A stretch of DNA of 64,000 bases from Stomorhina lunata. Taxonomy: Eukaryota; Arthropoda; Insecta; Diptera; Rhiniidae. The stretch lies in assembly GCA_933228675.1 (NCBI GenBank), contig OW121744.1, forward strand, positions 115,839,600-115,903,599. The letters are read 5' to 3'. Below, piece by piece: positions 12,164 to 23,699 of the stretch; the first letter of the stretch is position 1, and the number at the start of each line of letters is the position of its first letter. The position numbers and the translations under genes are program-made. Under the pieces are notes generated by a model. That model saw nothing but the letters and a program-made list of their open reading frames with translations. It had not been told where the DNA came from and made no database searches.

Positions 12164-13440
12164 CCTAATATAAAACTGATCTAAAATATCTTAGAAAAAT
12201 CCACTTAATGTGAACAGATCATAAAACGTATGCCTAAAAATTAGTCACCAAATATTAAAAAAAACTGTAAATTTTATTTTTATTTTGTACAATGACTTTT
12301 TAAAAATATTTAAAAAAAAATAATGAACAAAACAAATAATAAATAAAATTCCCACTTACATATATATGACATTAGGAAAATATATTAGGGGTATTCGCTA
12401 ACAAAATTTTTTAAACTTCTCTAAGTGTTTTAACTAGGGTCACAACTAAAAGGTTTTATAATAATTTTTGTCAATACAAATGAATCAATTTGTTCAAAAT
12501 TTTATCTTTTCTGAATACCCCTAATATTGATTATAATTTATCTTTGTAAACAAAATTTTTATAAAAGTATGTCGTGTTTTTGGTTCAATTTTTTGGCTGA
12601 TTTTTTCGCAGCTGTTTATTTTATCTATTTTTATTGCATAGACTTTTTCTATAAAAATTGACCAGATTGCCTCTGAGTTCATACAAATAATTTGGCCCCC
12701 TTTTTAGATATTTTGTAGTGAAATACAAAAAAAATTCTAATTAATTTTCTCTTATTCGAGTAGACACCATTTAGTCTCACAGGGGCTGGAGTGACGCCAA
12801 AAAAAAAAAAAAATAAAATAAAATTTCTTTTAATGTTTTTTACGAAAAAGAAGTAGAAGCACAAAGTGTTGCTTCATGATTTGGATTTAAAATGTTAAGG
12901 GTTTTGTAAAGATTGTAAATTTTTCCATAAATCATAAGAATTGCATAATTTTTTAAATATGTTATTTTATTGCAACAAAAAACGTATTTTAAAAATCTGT
13001 TGCCTATTTGAGGGCGTAGTGCCAAATTGTTGAGCAAAGAGCAAAGTCCTCATTAATAAAATTATAACAATATTTTACTTAAACTTTTTGTGTTTAATAC
13101 CAATTAAAATTTATAGTAAAAAATTGTTCGCTTTAATATTTATTGAAGTATATTTCAATTTATTATGCATTAATATTAAATATGCCGCAAAGTATGCTAT
13201 AAATTTTATATTTTTCACTCCTGGTTTTACACTTTATTATCTTGATTGTTATTTTATTATTATTTATAGGTATTTTCTGTTGGAAAAATAATTGAATTTC
13301 TTTATAAGTAATTATTTTTTTTATTGTCTATAAGTTTAAAGTTGAAATCCATCAATTATTTGCATATTTATTTTATTTGTGTTTATTCTTCACTCAATTA
13401 TTTCCATTTTTAACTCTAGTATGTAAGACTTAAGGTTCGG
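12164..13440. other. AT-rich intronic sequence, no gene seen
   Basis: Short open frames here (for example 12679-12864 minus, 13088-13291 plus) are AT-driven and show no domain or splice context. The stretch ends in a relic of the 11-bp satellite (TTCTGGTTCTGTTCTAG near 13450). Confidence 0.45.
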
Positions 13441-13475
13441 CTTTAGTTCTGGTTCTGTTCTAGTTCTGCCTAGCT

Positions 13476-16046
13476 CTGTTTCTATATGAAAAATGTTCTA
13501 TAATAATTTTTTCTATGTGAACAATTTTCTATAGAAATTTTTTCTATATGAAAAATTTTCTATAGAAATTTTTTCTATATAAAAAATTTTCTATAGAAAT
13601 TGTTTCTATATGAAAAATTTTCTATAGCAATTTTTTCTATATGAAAAATTTTCTATAGAAATTTTTTCTATATGAAAAATTTTCTATATGAAAAATTTTC
13701 TATAGAAATTTTTTCTATATGAAAAATTTTCTATAGAAATTTTTTCTATATGAAAAATTTTCTATAGAAATTTTTTCTATATGAAAAATTTTCTATAGAA
13801 ATTTTTTCTATATGAAAAATTTTCTATAGAAATTTTTTCTATATGAAAAATTTTCTATAGAAATTTTTTCTATTTAAAAAATTGTCTTTAGAAATTTTTT
13901 CTATATAAAAAATTTTCTATAGAAATTGTTTCTATATGAAAAATTTTCTATAGCAATTTTTTCTATATGAAAAGTTTTCTATGGAAATTTTTTCTATATG
14001 AAAAATTTTCTTAGAAATTTTTTCTATATGAAAAATTTTCTATAGAAATTTTTTCTATATGAAAAATTTTCTATAGAAATTTTTTCTATATGAAAAATTT
14101 TCTATAGAATTTTTTTCTATATGAAAAATTTTCTATAGAAATTTTTTCCATACGAAAAACTTTCTATAGAAATTTTTTCTATATGAAAAATTTTCTATAG
14201 AAATTTTTTCTATATGAAAAATTTTCTATAGAAATTTTTTATACATGAAAAATTTTCTATAGAAATTTTTTCTATATGAAAAATTTTCTATAGAAATTTT
14301 TTCTATATGAAAAATTTTCTATAGAAATTTTTTCTATATGAAAAATTTTCTATAGAAATTTTTTCTATATGAAAAATTTTCTATAGAAATTTTTTCTAAA
14401 TGAAAAATTTTCTATAGAAATTTTTTTTATATGAAAAATTTTCTATAAAAATTTTTCTATAGAAATTTTTTCTATATGAAAAATTTTCTATAGAAATTTT
14501 TTCTATATGAAAAATTTTCTATATGAAAAATTTTCTATAGAAATTTTTTCTATATGAAAAATTTTCTATAGAAATTTTTTCTATAGAAATTTTTTCTATA
14601 TGAAAAATTTTCTATAGAAATTTTTTCTATATGAAAAATTTTCTATAGAAATTTTTTCTATATGAAAAATTTTCTATAGAAATTTTTTCTATATGAAAAA
14701 TTTTCTATAGAAATTTTTTCTATATGAAAAATTTTCTATAGAAATTTTTTCTATATGAAAAATTTTCTATAGAAATTTTTTCTATATGAAAAATTTTCTA
14801 TAGAAATTTTTTCTATATGAAAAATTTTCTATAGAAATTTTTTCTATATGAAAAATTTTCTATAGAAATTTTTTCTATATGAAAAATTTTCTATAGAAAT
14901 TTTTTCTATATGAAAAATTTTCTATAGAAATTTTTTCTATATGAAAAATTTTCTATAGAAATTTTTTCTATATGAAAAATTTTCTATAGAAATTTTTTCT
15001 ATATGAAAAATTTTCTATAGAAATTTTTTCTATATGAAAAATTTTCTTTAGAAATTTTTTCTATATAAAAAAATTTTTATAGAAATTTTTTCTATATGAA
15101 AAATTTTCTATAGAAATTTTTTCTATATAAAAAATTTTCTATAGAAATTGTTTCTATATGAAAAATTTTCTATAGCAATTTTTTCTATATGAAAAATTTT
15201 CTATGGAAATTTTTTCTATATGAAAAATTTTCTTAGAAATTTTTTCTATATGAAAAATTTTCTATAGAAATTTTTTCTATATGAAAAATTTTCTATAGAA
15301 ATTTTTTCCATACGAAAAACTTTCTATAGAAATTTTTTCTATATGAAAAATTTTCTATAGAAATTTTTTCTATATGAAAAATTTTCTATAGAAATTTTTT
15401 ATACATGAAAAATTTTCTATAGAAATTTTTTCTATATGAAAAATTTTCTATAGAAATTTTTTCTATATGAAAAATTTTCTATAGAAATATTTTCTAAATG
15501 AAAAATTTTCTATAGAAATTTTTTCTATATGAAAAATTTTCTATAAAAATTTTTCTATAGAAATTTTTTCTATATGAAAAATTTTCTATAGAAATTTTTT
15601 CTATATGAAAAATTTTCTATAGAAATTTTTTCTGTATGAAAAATTTTCTATATGAAAAATTTTCTATAGAAATTTTTTCTATATGAAAAATTTTCTATAG
15701 AAATTTTTTCTATATGAAAAATTTTCTATAGAAATTTTTTCTATATGAAAAATTTTCTATAGAAATTTTTTCTATATGAAAAATTTTCTATAGAAATTTT
15801 TTCTATATGAAAAATTTTCTATAGAAATTTTTTCTATATGAAAAATTTTCTATAGAAATTGTTTCTATATGAAAAATTTTCTATAGAAATTTTTTCTATA
15901 TGATAAATTTTCTATAGAAATTTTTTCTATATGAAAAATTTTCTATAGAAATTTTTTCTATATGAAAAATTTTCTATAGAAATTTTTTCTATATGAAAAA
16001 TTTTCTATATGAAAAATTTTCTATAGAAATTTTTTCTATATGAAAT
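13476..16046. repeat. 31-bp CTATAG-family AT-rich satellite (about 80 copies)
   Basis: The unit consists of two half-repeats, CTATATG-A5-T4 and CTATAG-A3-T6, giving 31 bp. It contains the perfect palindrome TTCTATAGAA and self-complementary A/T blocks. Variants such as CTATAGCAAT, TTTCTTAGAA and CCATACGAAAAAC mark two copies of a 1.1-1.2-kb higher-order block (about 13.9-14.5 and 15.05-15.65 kb). The array starts directly at a remnant of the 11-bp satellite. Confidence 0.96.
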
Positions 16047-17169
16047 ATAGGGTCTAAATTCGGGTCATGTGTTTAATTATTTAAAAAAGAAGAAATATTG
16101 TTTCTTAATCTTTAAACAAAAAAAATCTCAAAATTTTTGTTTAACCCATAATTCAAAGTAAAATTATCTGGGTTGGGTCAACAATAAAAATGTGCATTTT
16201 TTCCCCCTAAATTCTTCCCAAAACAGATGCAGTTTTTTAAAGATTCCGATATTTTTATTTGTTTGTAAATTTTTGTGTTTATTTTGATTTTGCAAGAATC
16301 TCATAAGAGCAGCCACTTAAAATAGTTCTAGATTCATTTCTGCACTTGTTTCTCTTCAGATATTGCGTAGGCTCCACATTTCTTCGATTGATTTTTTTTT
16401 GTTTCCGAAAAAAAAAACAAAAAACAGATGCTACAAAAATATCTTGGGAAAAGCAAAGTCATAAAACCGCAGGAGGCCCTCTTTTGAATGTCCCCGGTTT
16501 TGGGAGTATTGGTTGGGTAAAGAATTTTCATTTCTTTTTAATTTTCCAAAGTTTATTTGTTGAAAGAAAAGTGGCCAAAGAAAATGATAATAAATTGTTT
16601 GTGGAAAAAGTCGGCATGCATCAGCATGTTACAAAGTGTTACATGAGGAAAACATGAGAATTTCCCAGCGGCAGCATCCACAAGAACAACAACAACAACA
16701 ACAAATTGGCACACGACAATCAGACATTGTAGCAGACAACAACAAGTGTTGCGCGGCACTACAATGAGTCTTCTTGAAGTGAGAGCGAGATGGAGTGAAG
16801 GAAATAGACAGGGAAAGATGATCATGTAAAAGGGGTAATTTAAGAATTGTAAAAAAATAGACACAAATTCTTGGCAAATTAAAATTAGAACAAATTACAA
16901 AAAAATTAAGTAATAAAACTAACAGAAATGTTATGCACAGTGGGGTTAAATGAAATGAAATCTAGATCACTAATTTTATTTTGGCAAAAGTTTTAGGTTT
17001 GTTTCTAGAATAAGTTTTATGTTTAGTTTTGGTTTGGTTCTAAAGGTTCAGATTTAGGTTCAATTCTATATTTTAATAGTTCAAAGTTCTAATCTATGTT
17101 CAGTTGTATATTTAGTTTTAGGTTAAGTACGAATTAATTTATAGATTCAGTTAAGTTTTCGGTCTAGGT
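16047..17169. other. mostly unique intronic sequence with a CAA microsatellite
   Basis: Contains a (CAA)n run near 16682-16704 and a GCACAGTGGGG phrase near 16934 like the ends of the element at 26071-26716. Between about 16980 and 17170 it holds decayed GGTTCTA/AGTTCTA phrases reminiscent of the 11-bp satellite. Open frames at 16346-16877 overlap each other on both strands and look like chance. Confidence 0.45.
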
Positions 17170-18311
17170 CCCAGTAAGAAAAAAGATTTTTTTTCGCAAA
17201 TTGAGGATGATTTGAAAATAAATCTTTTTTCAAAGGTCAAACGTTCGATACTGATTTGAGAATAATAGCGTTCTCAACAAAAAGGGGACTTTATTCTCAC
17301 ATTGAGAAATGCCTTTATTCTCAAATCATTATCAAACCTCATTCTCAAAGGTTTTTCCCCAGTAAGAAGAAAGGTTTATTCTCAAATTGAGGATGATTTG
17401 AAAATAAATCTTTTTTCAAAGGTCAAACGTTCGATACTGATTTGAGAATAATAGCGTTCTCAACAAAAAGGGGACTTTATTCTCACATTGAGAAATGCCT
17501 TTATTCTCAAATCATTATCAAACCTCATTCTCAAAGGTTTTTCCTCAGTAAGAAGAAAGGTTTATTCTCAAATTGAGGATGATTTGAAAATAAATATTTT
17601 TTCAAAGGTCAAACGTTTGATACTGATTTGAGAATAATAGCATTCTCAACAAAAAGGGGACTTTATTCTCAAATTGAGAAATGCCTTTATTCTCAAATCA
17701 TTATCAAATCTCATTCTCAAAGGTTTTTCAAATGTGGATATCAAATACATGTGGAACATAAATAAAATGGCGTTGGATTTTTGAGTTTGTTTTTGAATTA
17801 TTTTGCTTAAAATATATTTTTTTTATTGTTAGGTAAAAAAAAATTTAAGAAACAAATAAAATTTACTTATGCATATTGAATTTTTAATCTTGACATTTTT
17901 TAAGCAAGGTTTTAAGGTCAAATATGGATCAATTTCAAAAAATCCAAAAGAAATAACGAATTTCTTTGAAATGCAATGCCATTCCATTAAAATATCTTAA
18001 ACATTAATTTTATTTAAAATTTATAACAATTATTTTTTTAAAGTTTGAAAAAAAATTAAATAAGGTTTCATATCAAATTTATATAACACCATTTTTCAAA
18101 TTATTCTCAAATCATCTTAGGGTTTGATAATGATTTGAGATTAACCTTTATTCTCAATTTCAAAAACTATAATTTTTCAAACGTTTATTCTCAAATGAAA
18201 ATGAATGTGAATCTCAAACATCTGTTCAGGTTTGAAAAAAGTTTGAAAAAACGTTTGACATCAAATGTAAAAGTCATCATATTTCAAACGTTTGACACTG
18301 TTCTTACTGGG
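17170..18311. mobile_element. possible non-autonomous TIR element with internal 187-bp tandem repeats
   Basis: The ends are inverted: CCCAGTAAGAA at 17170-17180 and TTCTTACTGGG at 18301-18311. Subterminal TCAAACGTT phrases are also inverted near both ends. The left half is a tandem repeat of 186-188 bp in three copies (CAGTAAGAA at 17172, 17360, 17546), so the terminal motif is itself part of the repeated unit. Inverted phrases (ATTTGAGAATAA and TTATTCTCAAAT) run throughout. There is no transposase frame and no clear target-site duplication, so the element class is not assigned. Confidence 0.6.
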
Positions 18312-19339
18312 GTTCAGGGGCTAAATCGCCGCATTCGATATCGTTCGAAAACTCAGACTTTTAAGCAAATAATCCCCCAATCACAATGGGGCAATTTTAC
18401 CCATTAATCTCTTGGTTTGTCATAATAATACCCTGTTGATAAAATCTTTCATTATTAATTTCCAATACTTTTAAAGCCATAATCTTCTAAATTCTTTGTT
18501 GTAAACAAAATTTCAAATTATTTATTAATAATTCAAAATATTACAAAAATATTTACCCAACAAAAAATTCAACAAAACCACGAACAAAAGATCATTTAAC
18601 CAAATAATGGCCTACATTTTGTCGATTTAGGAAATAAAAGAAACATTTAAACAATTATAAGAAATTAAAAAAAAATATATAACAATAATTTTGAAAATGA
18701 CCCAAATATCTTGGGGTGCCAAAACTATCGAAACGAATTGAATCATATAAAAATCGAAGGTAAAGAGTTGCAGCTTCTTCTCATAATTTATGAACTTGTC
18801 GACATTTAAAGAAAACTAATGTTAAATTTAATTGTTTTGATTAAAAAATACATTAAAACAATTAAATAAGAAATATGGGGAGAAGGAAAACAGAAAAATG
18901 CATATCTTAAGAATATTTTTGTTTTCATTCTTTGTTTGAGTTTTCTTGTATTGTGGCAAGTATTTTTTTTTTTCTATTGTGCAACATATTGTTGCAAGAG
19001 TGAAGTGCTTGGTTGGTTGTCTGTCTCTAGTTGATATTTATTTATCTTTAACAAATGATCAAAACCTGCCCATACGCAATAGAAATTAAAATGCACTTAT
19101 CTCCTTTTAATGTTTGTTTTACTGGGAAAAAAGAATGAATGAAATAATGAATGAAAATGGGTTTGGGATAGCAACAAATTGCCAACATGTGGGAGCACAT
19201 TGCTCTTTATTGAAATTCCATGTCTTTTATTGCAGTTTTATTTATAATTTGAAGTTTTCATTGTTTTATTTATATCAGCTTTTATTCATAAAGTTCTCAG
19301 AAATGTATAAGGAATTCTTCTTTAGAATTAAGCCCAAGA
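18312..19339. other. AT-rich intronic sequence, no gene seen
   Basis: Nothing beyond poly-A/T tracts. From about 19330 decayed 11-bp satellite phrases (CCTAGAACTAGAGCAGAA) lead into the next array. Confidence 0.4.
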
Positions 19340-19394
19340 AAAATCCTAGAACTAGAGCAGAAGTAAAAGAGAAATAGAAGAGAACTAGAAGATA

Positions 19395-19901
19395 ACTAGA
19401 ACAGAACCAGAACAGAACAGAACCAGAACAGAACCAGAACAGAACCAGAACAGAACCGGAACAGAACCAGAACAGAACCAGAACAGAACAGAACCAGAAC
19501 AGAACCAGAACAGAACCAGAACAGAACCAGAACAAAACCAGAACAGAACCAGAACAGAACCAGAACAGAACCAGAACAGAACCAGAACAGAACCAGAACA
19601 GAACCAGAACAGAACCAGAACAGAACCAGAACAGAACCAGAACAGAACCAGAACAGAACCAGAACAGAACCAGAACAGAACCAGAACAGAACCAGAACCA
19701 GAACAGAACCAGAACAGAACCAGAACAGAACCAGAACAGAACCAGAACAGAACCAGAACAGAACCAGAACAGAACCAGAACAGAACCAGAACAGAACCAG
19801 AACAGAACCAGAACAGAACCAGAACAGAACCAGAACAGAACCAGAACAGAACCAGAACAGAACCAGAACAGAACCAGAACAGAACCAGAACAGAACCGGA
19901 A
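19395..19901 (+). repeat. 11-bp satellite array, AACAGAACCAG variant (about 46 copies)
   Basis: Same unit and orientation as the arrays at 3.9 and 10.7 kb, with degenerate flanks. It runs through a short ATATAG-A6-TTCTATAG bridge (about 19901-19935) straight into the 19-bp satellite. Confidence 0.96.
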
Positions 19902-19934
19902 CATATAGAAAAAATTCTATAGAAAGTTTTTCAT

Positions 19935-20400
19935 ACATAGTCGAGAGAGTCGACTACTGTCGAGGCAATCGACTACAGTCGAGGCAATCGACTATAGTCC
20001 AGACGATCGACCACAGTCCAGACAATCGACTACAGTCCAGACAATCGACTATAGTCGACCACCGACTATAGTCGAGACCATCGACTAAGTCGAGACCATC
20101 GACTATAGTCGAGACCATCGACTATAGTCGAGACCATCGACTATAGTCGAGACCATCGACTATAGTCGAGACCATCGACTATAGTCGAGACCATTGACTA
20201 TAGTCGAGACCATCGACTATAGTCAAGACCATCGACTGTAGTCGAGTCTATCTCTTTAGTCGATACAATTGACTATAGTCGAAACAATCGACTATATTCA
20301 AGACAATCGATTAAAATCGAGATAATCGTATATAGTCGAGAAAATCGACTACAGTCGAGACAATTGACTCTAGTCGAGACAGTCGACTATAGTCAAGACA
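19935..20400 (-). repeat. 19-bp satellite CGACTATAGTCGAGACAAT, inverted orientation (about 24 copies)
   Basis: Units read CGACTATAGTCGAGACCAT or ...AGACAAT, the reverse complement of the CGACTATAGTCGATTGTCT arrays at 21.3 and 23.7 kb. The 12-bp core CGACTATAGTCG is a perfect palindrome. The centre (20080-20215) is homogeneous and the edges diverged. Confidence 0.94.
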
Positions 20401-21297
20401 AATTTTTTCTATATGAAAAATTTCTATAGAAATTTTTTCTATATGAAAAATTTCTATAGAAATTTTTTCTATATGAAAACTTTCTATAGAAATTTTTTCT
20501 ATATGAAAAATTTCTATAGAAATTTTTTCTATATGAAAAATTTCTATAGAAATTTTTTCTATATGAAAAATTTCTAAAGAAATTTTTTCTATATGAAAAA
20601 TTTCTCTAGAAATTTTTTCTATATGAACAATTTCTATAGAAATTTTTTCTATATGAACAATTTCTATAGAAATTTTTTCTATATGAACAATTTCTATAGA
20701 AATTTTTTCTATATGAAAAATTTCTATAGAAATTTTTTCTATACGAAAAATTTTCTATATGAAAAATTTCTATAGAAATTTTTTCTATATGAAGAATTTC
20801 TATAGAAATTTTTTCTATATGAACAATTTTTATAGAAATTTTTTCTATATGAAAAATTTCTATAGAAATTTTTTCTATACGAAAAATTTTCTATATGAAA
20901 AATTTCTATAGAAATTTTTTCTATATGAAGAATTTCTATAGAAATTTTTTCTATATGAACAATTTTTATAGAAATTTTTTCTATATGAAAAATTTCTATA
21001 GAAATTTTTTCTATACGAAAAATTTTCTATATGAAAAATTTCTATAGAAATTTTTTCTATATGAAGAATTTCTATAGAAATTTTTTCTATATGAACAATT
21101 TTTATAGAAATTTTTTCTATATGAAAAATTTCTATAGAAATTTTTTCTATACGAAAAATTTTCTATATGAAAAATTTCTATAGAAATTTTTTCTATATGA
21201 AGAATTTCTATAGAAATTTTATCTATACGAAAAATTTCTCTAGAAAATTTCTATAGAAATTTTCAATATAGAAAAAATTTTTTTTATGAAAAAATTT
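20401..21297. repeat. 30-bp CTATAG-family satellite with 136-bp higher-order repeat
   Basis: The unit is CTATATG-A5-T3-CTATAG-A3-T6 (30 bp), one T shorter than the array at 13.5 kb. From about 20740 four marked units plus a 16-bp half-unit form a higher-order repeat. The marker TATACGAAAAATTTTC recurs at about 20740, 20876, 21012 and 21148, exactly 136 bp apart. The 30-bp period keeps one frame open (20593-20775), which is not a gene. Confidence 0.95.
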
Positions 21298-21917
21298 CGA
21301 AAATCGACTATAGTCGATTGCCTCGACTGTAGTCGATTCTCTCGTCTATAGTCAATTGTCTCGACTATAGTCGTTTGTCTCAACTAAAGTCGCTTGTCTC
21401 GACTATAGTCGATTGTCTCGACTAAGATCGATTGTCTCGACTAAAGTCGATTGTCTCGACTACAGTCGATTGTCTTCACTATGTATAGTCGATTTTTTCG
21501 ACTATAGTCGATTGTCTCGACTGTAGTCGATTCTCTCGACTACTGTCGATTGTCGCGACTATAGTCAATTGTCTCGTCTACAGTCGATTGTCTGGACTAT
21601 AGTCGATTGTCTCGACTATTGTCCATTGTCTCGACCGTAGTCGATTCTCTCGACTATAATCGATTTTCTCGATTAAAGTCGATTGTTTCGACCATATTTG
21701 ATTGTCTAGTCTACAGTCGATTGTCTTGACTATAGCTGATTGTCTCGACTATTGTCCATAGTCTCGACTATAGTCGATTGTTTCGAACTTATTTGATTGA
21801 CTCGTCTATATTCGATTGTCTCGACTATAGTTGATTGCCTCGACTATTGTCCAATGTCTCCACTATAGTCGATTGTCTTGACTAAAGTCGTTTGTCTCGA
21901 CTATGGTCGATTGTCAC
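21298..21917 (+). repeat. 19-bp satellite CGACTATAGTCGATTGTCT, diverged (about 32 copies)
   Basis: Same family as 19935-20400 but in opposite orientation, so the two arrays flank the 30-bp array as inverted arms. Copies are more diverged (GACTGTAG, GACTAAAG, ATTTGATTG) than in the array at 23.7 kb. Confidence 0.94.
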
Positions 21918-23699
21918 AAGGAGAAAAAAATTAAACAAATTGGCTTCATTTTCTTCTATTTGCCTTCAGCAAATAGATTTTAATTAAAATTTTAACCTGA
22001 TTAAAAAATTAAGGTTAACTACATAAAAAGGGAAAATTAAAAGTAAATACATTAAACTTTAAATAAACCAACAAATGGGCAAAAATTTAGCCAAGTACGA
22101 ATATTTATTTTACTCAGACACTAAAAGCAATTAAAAACACTTATATCTTATATTGAGGTGTTAAACAAATATTTGAAAATAATTAACAAAAGCGATTACC
22201 GGGAATTGAAAAGGTAATAAAAAAGATTTATATCAAAAAAAGGCCAAATGACTAAAAATAGGGTGATTTATAGATAAAACGAAAAAAGGGGTTTATTAAG
22301 GTTTTGCAGGCAAATAGGGATTGAAGATCAAATTATTCGATCGTAATAAGCAAAATTGTATTTTAAAATCTTAATTTTATTTTATTTAATCAACAAAAAA
22401 TTAATTCTTCTTTTTATTTTTCTTACCATTTATTATCAAATAAACCATAAAATTTAAAAGAATTTAAAATAAATATTATTTTTATTTTCAAATTTAATTT
22501 AAATGTAAATAAAAATAATTTCATTTGATCATCTTCTTCATCAAAATCATTAAAATGTTACCAATTTTAAACAGAATAAAATATTTATGCAAATTTAAAA
22601 AAAAAACGACAAAGACTGAAGATTTGAAAATCAAACAAAAATAGAAAAAATGATGGCAAAATGTTAGAAATTTCAAAATAAGTAAATGTATCTGAAAATG
22701 TATCTATATCTGTATCTATTGACAATTTATAGGTTTTGTCGCTAAATTCAGTTGAAATACAAAAAAAAAAATAAATAAATGAGTAAAAGCAAATAAAACG
22801 TAATTTTCTCGAGGCGGCCCCGAGAAAAGAGAAATTGTTTAAAGTAAGAAAATTACAAAAAAAGTACAAAAGAAAATAAAGACAATAAAATAAATTTATT
22901 GGTTTAAAAATTAAGGAAGATTATTTTAAATATCGAAGTTTTTGTAAAAGAAAGACCTACGTTGAGAAATTGAATGTTATAGAGCAAGGATGGCCATTAT
23001 TAAGGATTGAAATTTTGACTCCATGAAGTTTCAGGATTAAACACTTCTGTTATTCCAAATTGGTCCATATGAACTAATTTTCATGAAAATAAAACTTTTC
23101 TTAAAAAAACCTAATTCCAAGCATAAAATTTGTCTAATAAAGAATTTTAATTTTTCTTTTAATATTTCTTTTTTTTTTTAATAATTATCTTTTTGTTTAC
23201 TATTAAATATTTTATATAAGTAATTTGTTTTGCTATAAATTATCTCCCACGACCCACGAGTTCTTTATACTTTATACTTTTTTATATATAGAATTTTCAA
23301 TATTTATTTTAGGTGGTCAGTTTAAGTTGATTCGAAATTTTCTTTAAAAAAAAATGATTTTAATGTCTTATCGTCTGAGTTTGTTTGGTTTCCCCCTACG
23401 CGCTAAAGGCATTATTTTTTATGTTTTATTGTAAAATTTTTAATTATAATTATTTATTGGTTTTCGAGATTTATTTAAGTAGTTATGCAGAAAAGAAATT
23501 TTAGGCCAAGAAAATAATTAAAATTTATAAATATACAATAAGTTTTCAATAAGGAAAAATTGTATATAGTTTATACTTTAATTAAAATCAGGGATTTAAA
23601 GCTGTAAACGGCAAGAGCTTGCCTGTGGGCATTTATCTTATTTTTTTCATAAATATTGCTTTCACAGATAGGAATAAGATAACAATTGTTTAATCATTT
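21918..23699. other. AT-rich intronic sequence, no gene seen
   Basis: Contains a short TGTATCTATATCTGTATCT patch near 22690. Open frame 22585-22869 (minus) is AT-driven without domain features. No RNA gene seen. Confidence 0.4.

Noticed and set aside
16346..16877. Overlapping open frames on both strands
   Set aside because: They overlap in opposing frames, include a (CAA)n microsatellite, and have no recognisable domain or splice context.
19275..19938. 209- and 180-codon minus-strand open frames
   Set aside because: Satellite read-through as above.
20593..20775. Open frame of NNFYRNFFYM repeats
   Set aside because: Produced by the 30-bp satellite period; purely repetitive. Similar frames in the arrays at 27.8-29.3, 35.7-36.6 and 55.0-56.3 kb were rejected for the same reason.
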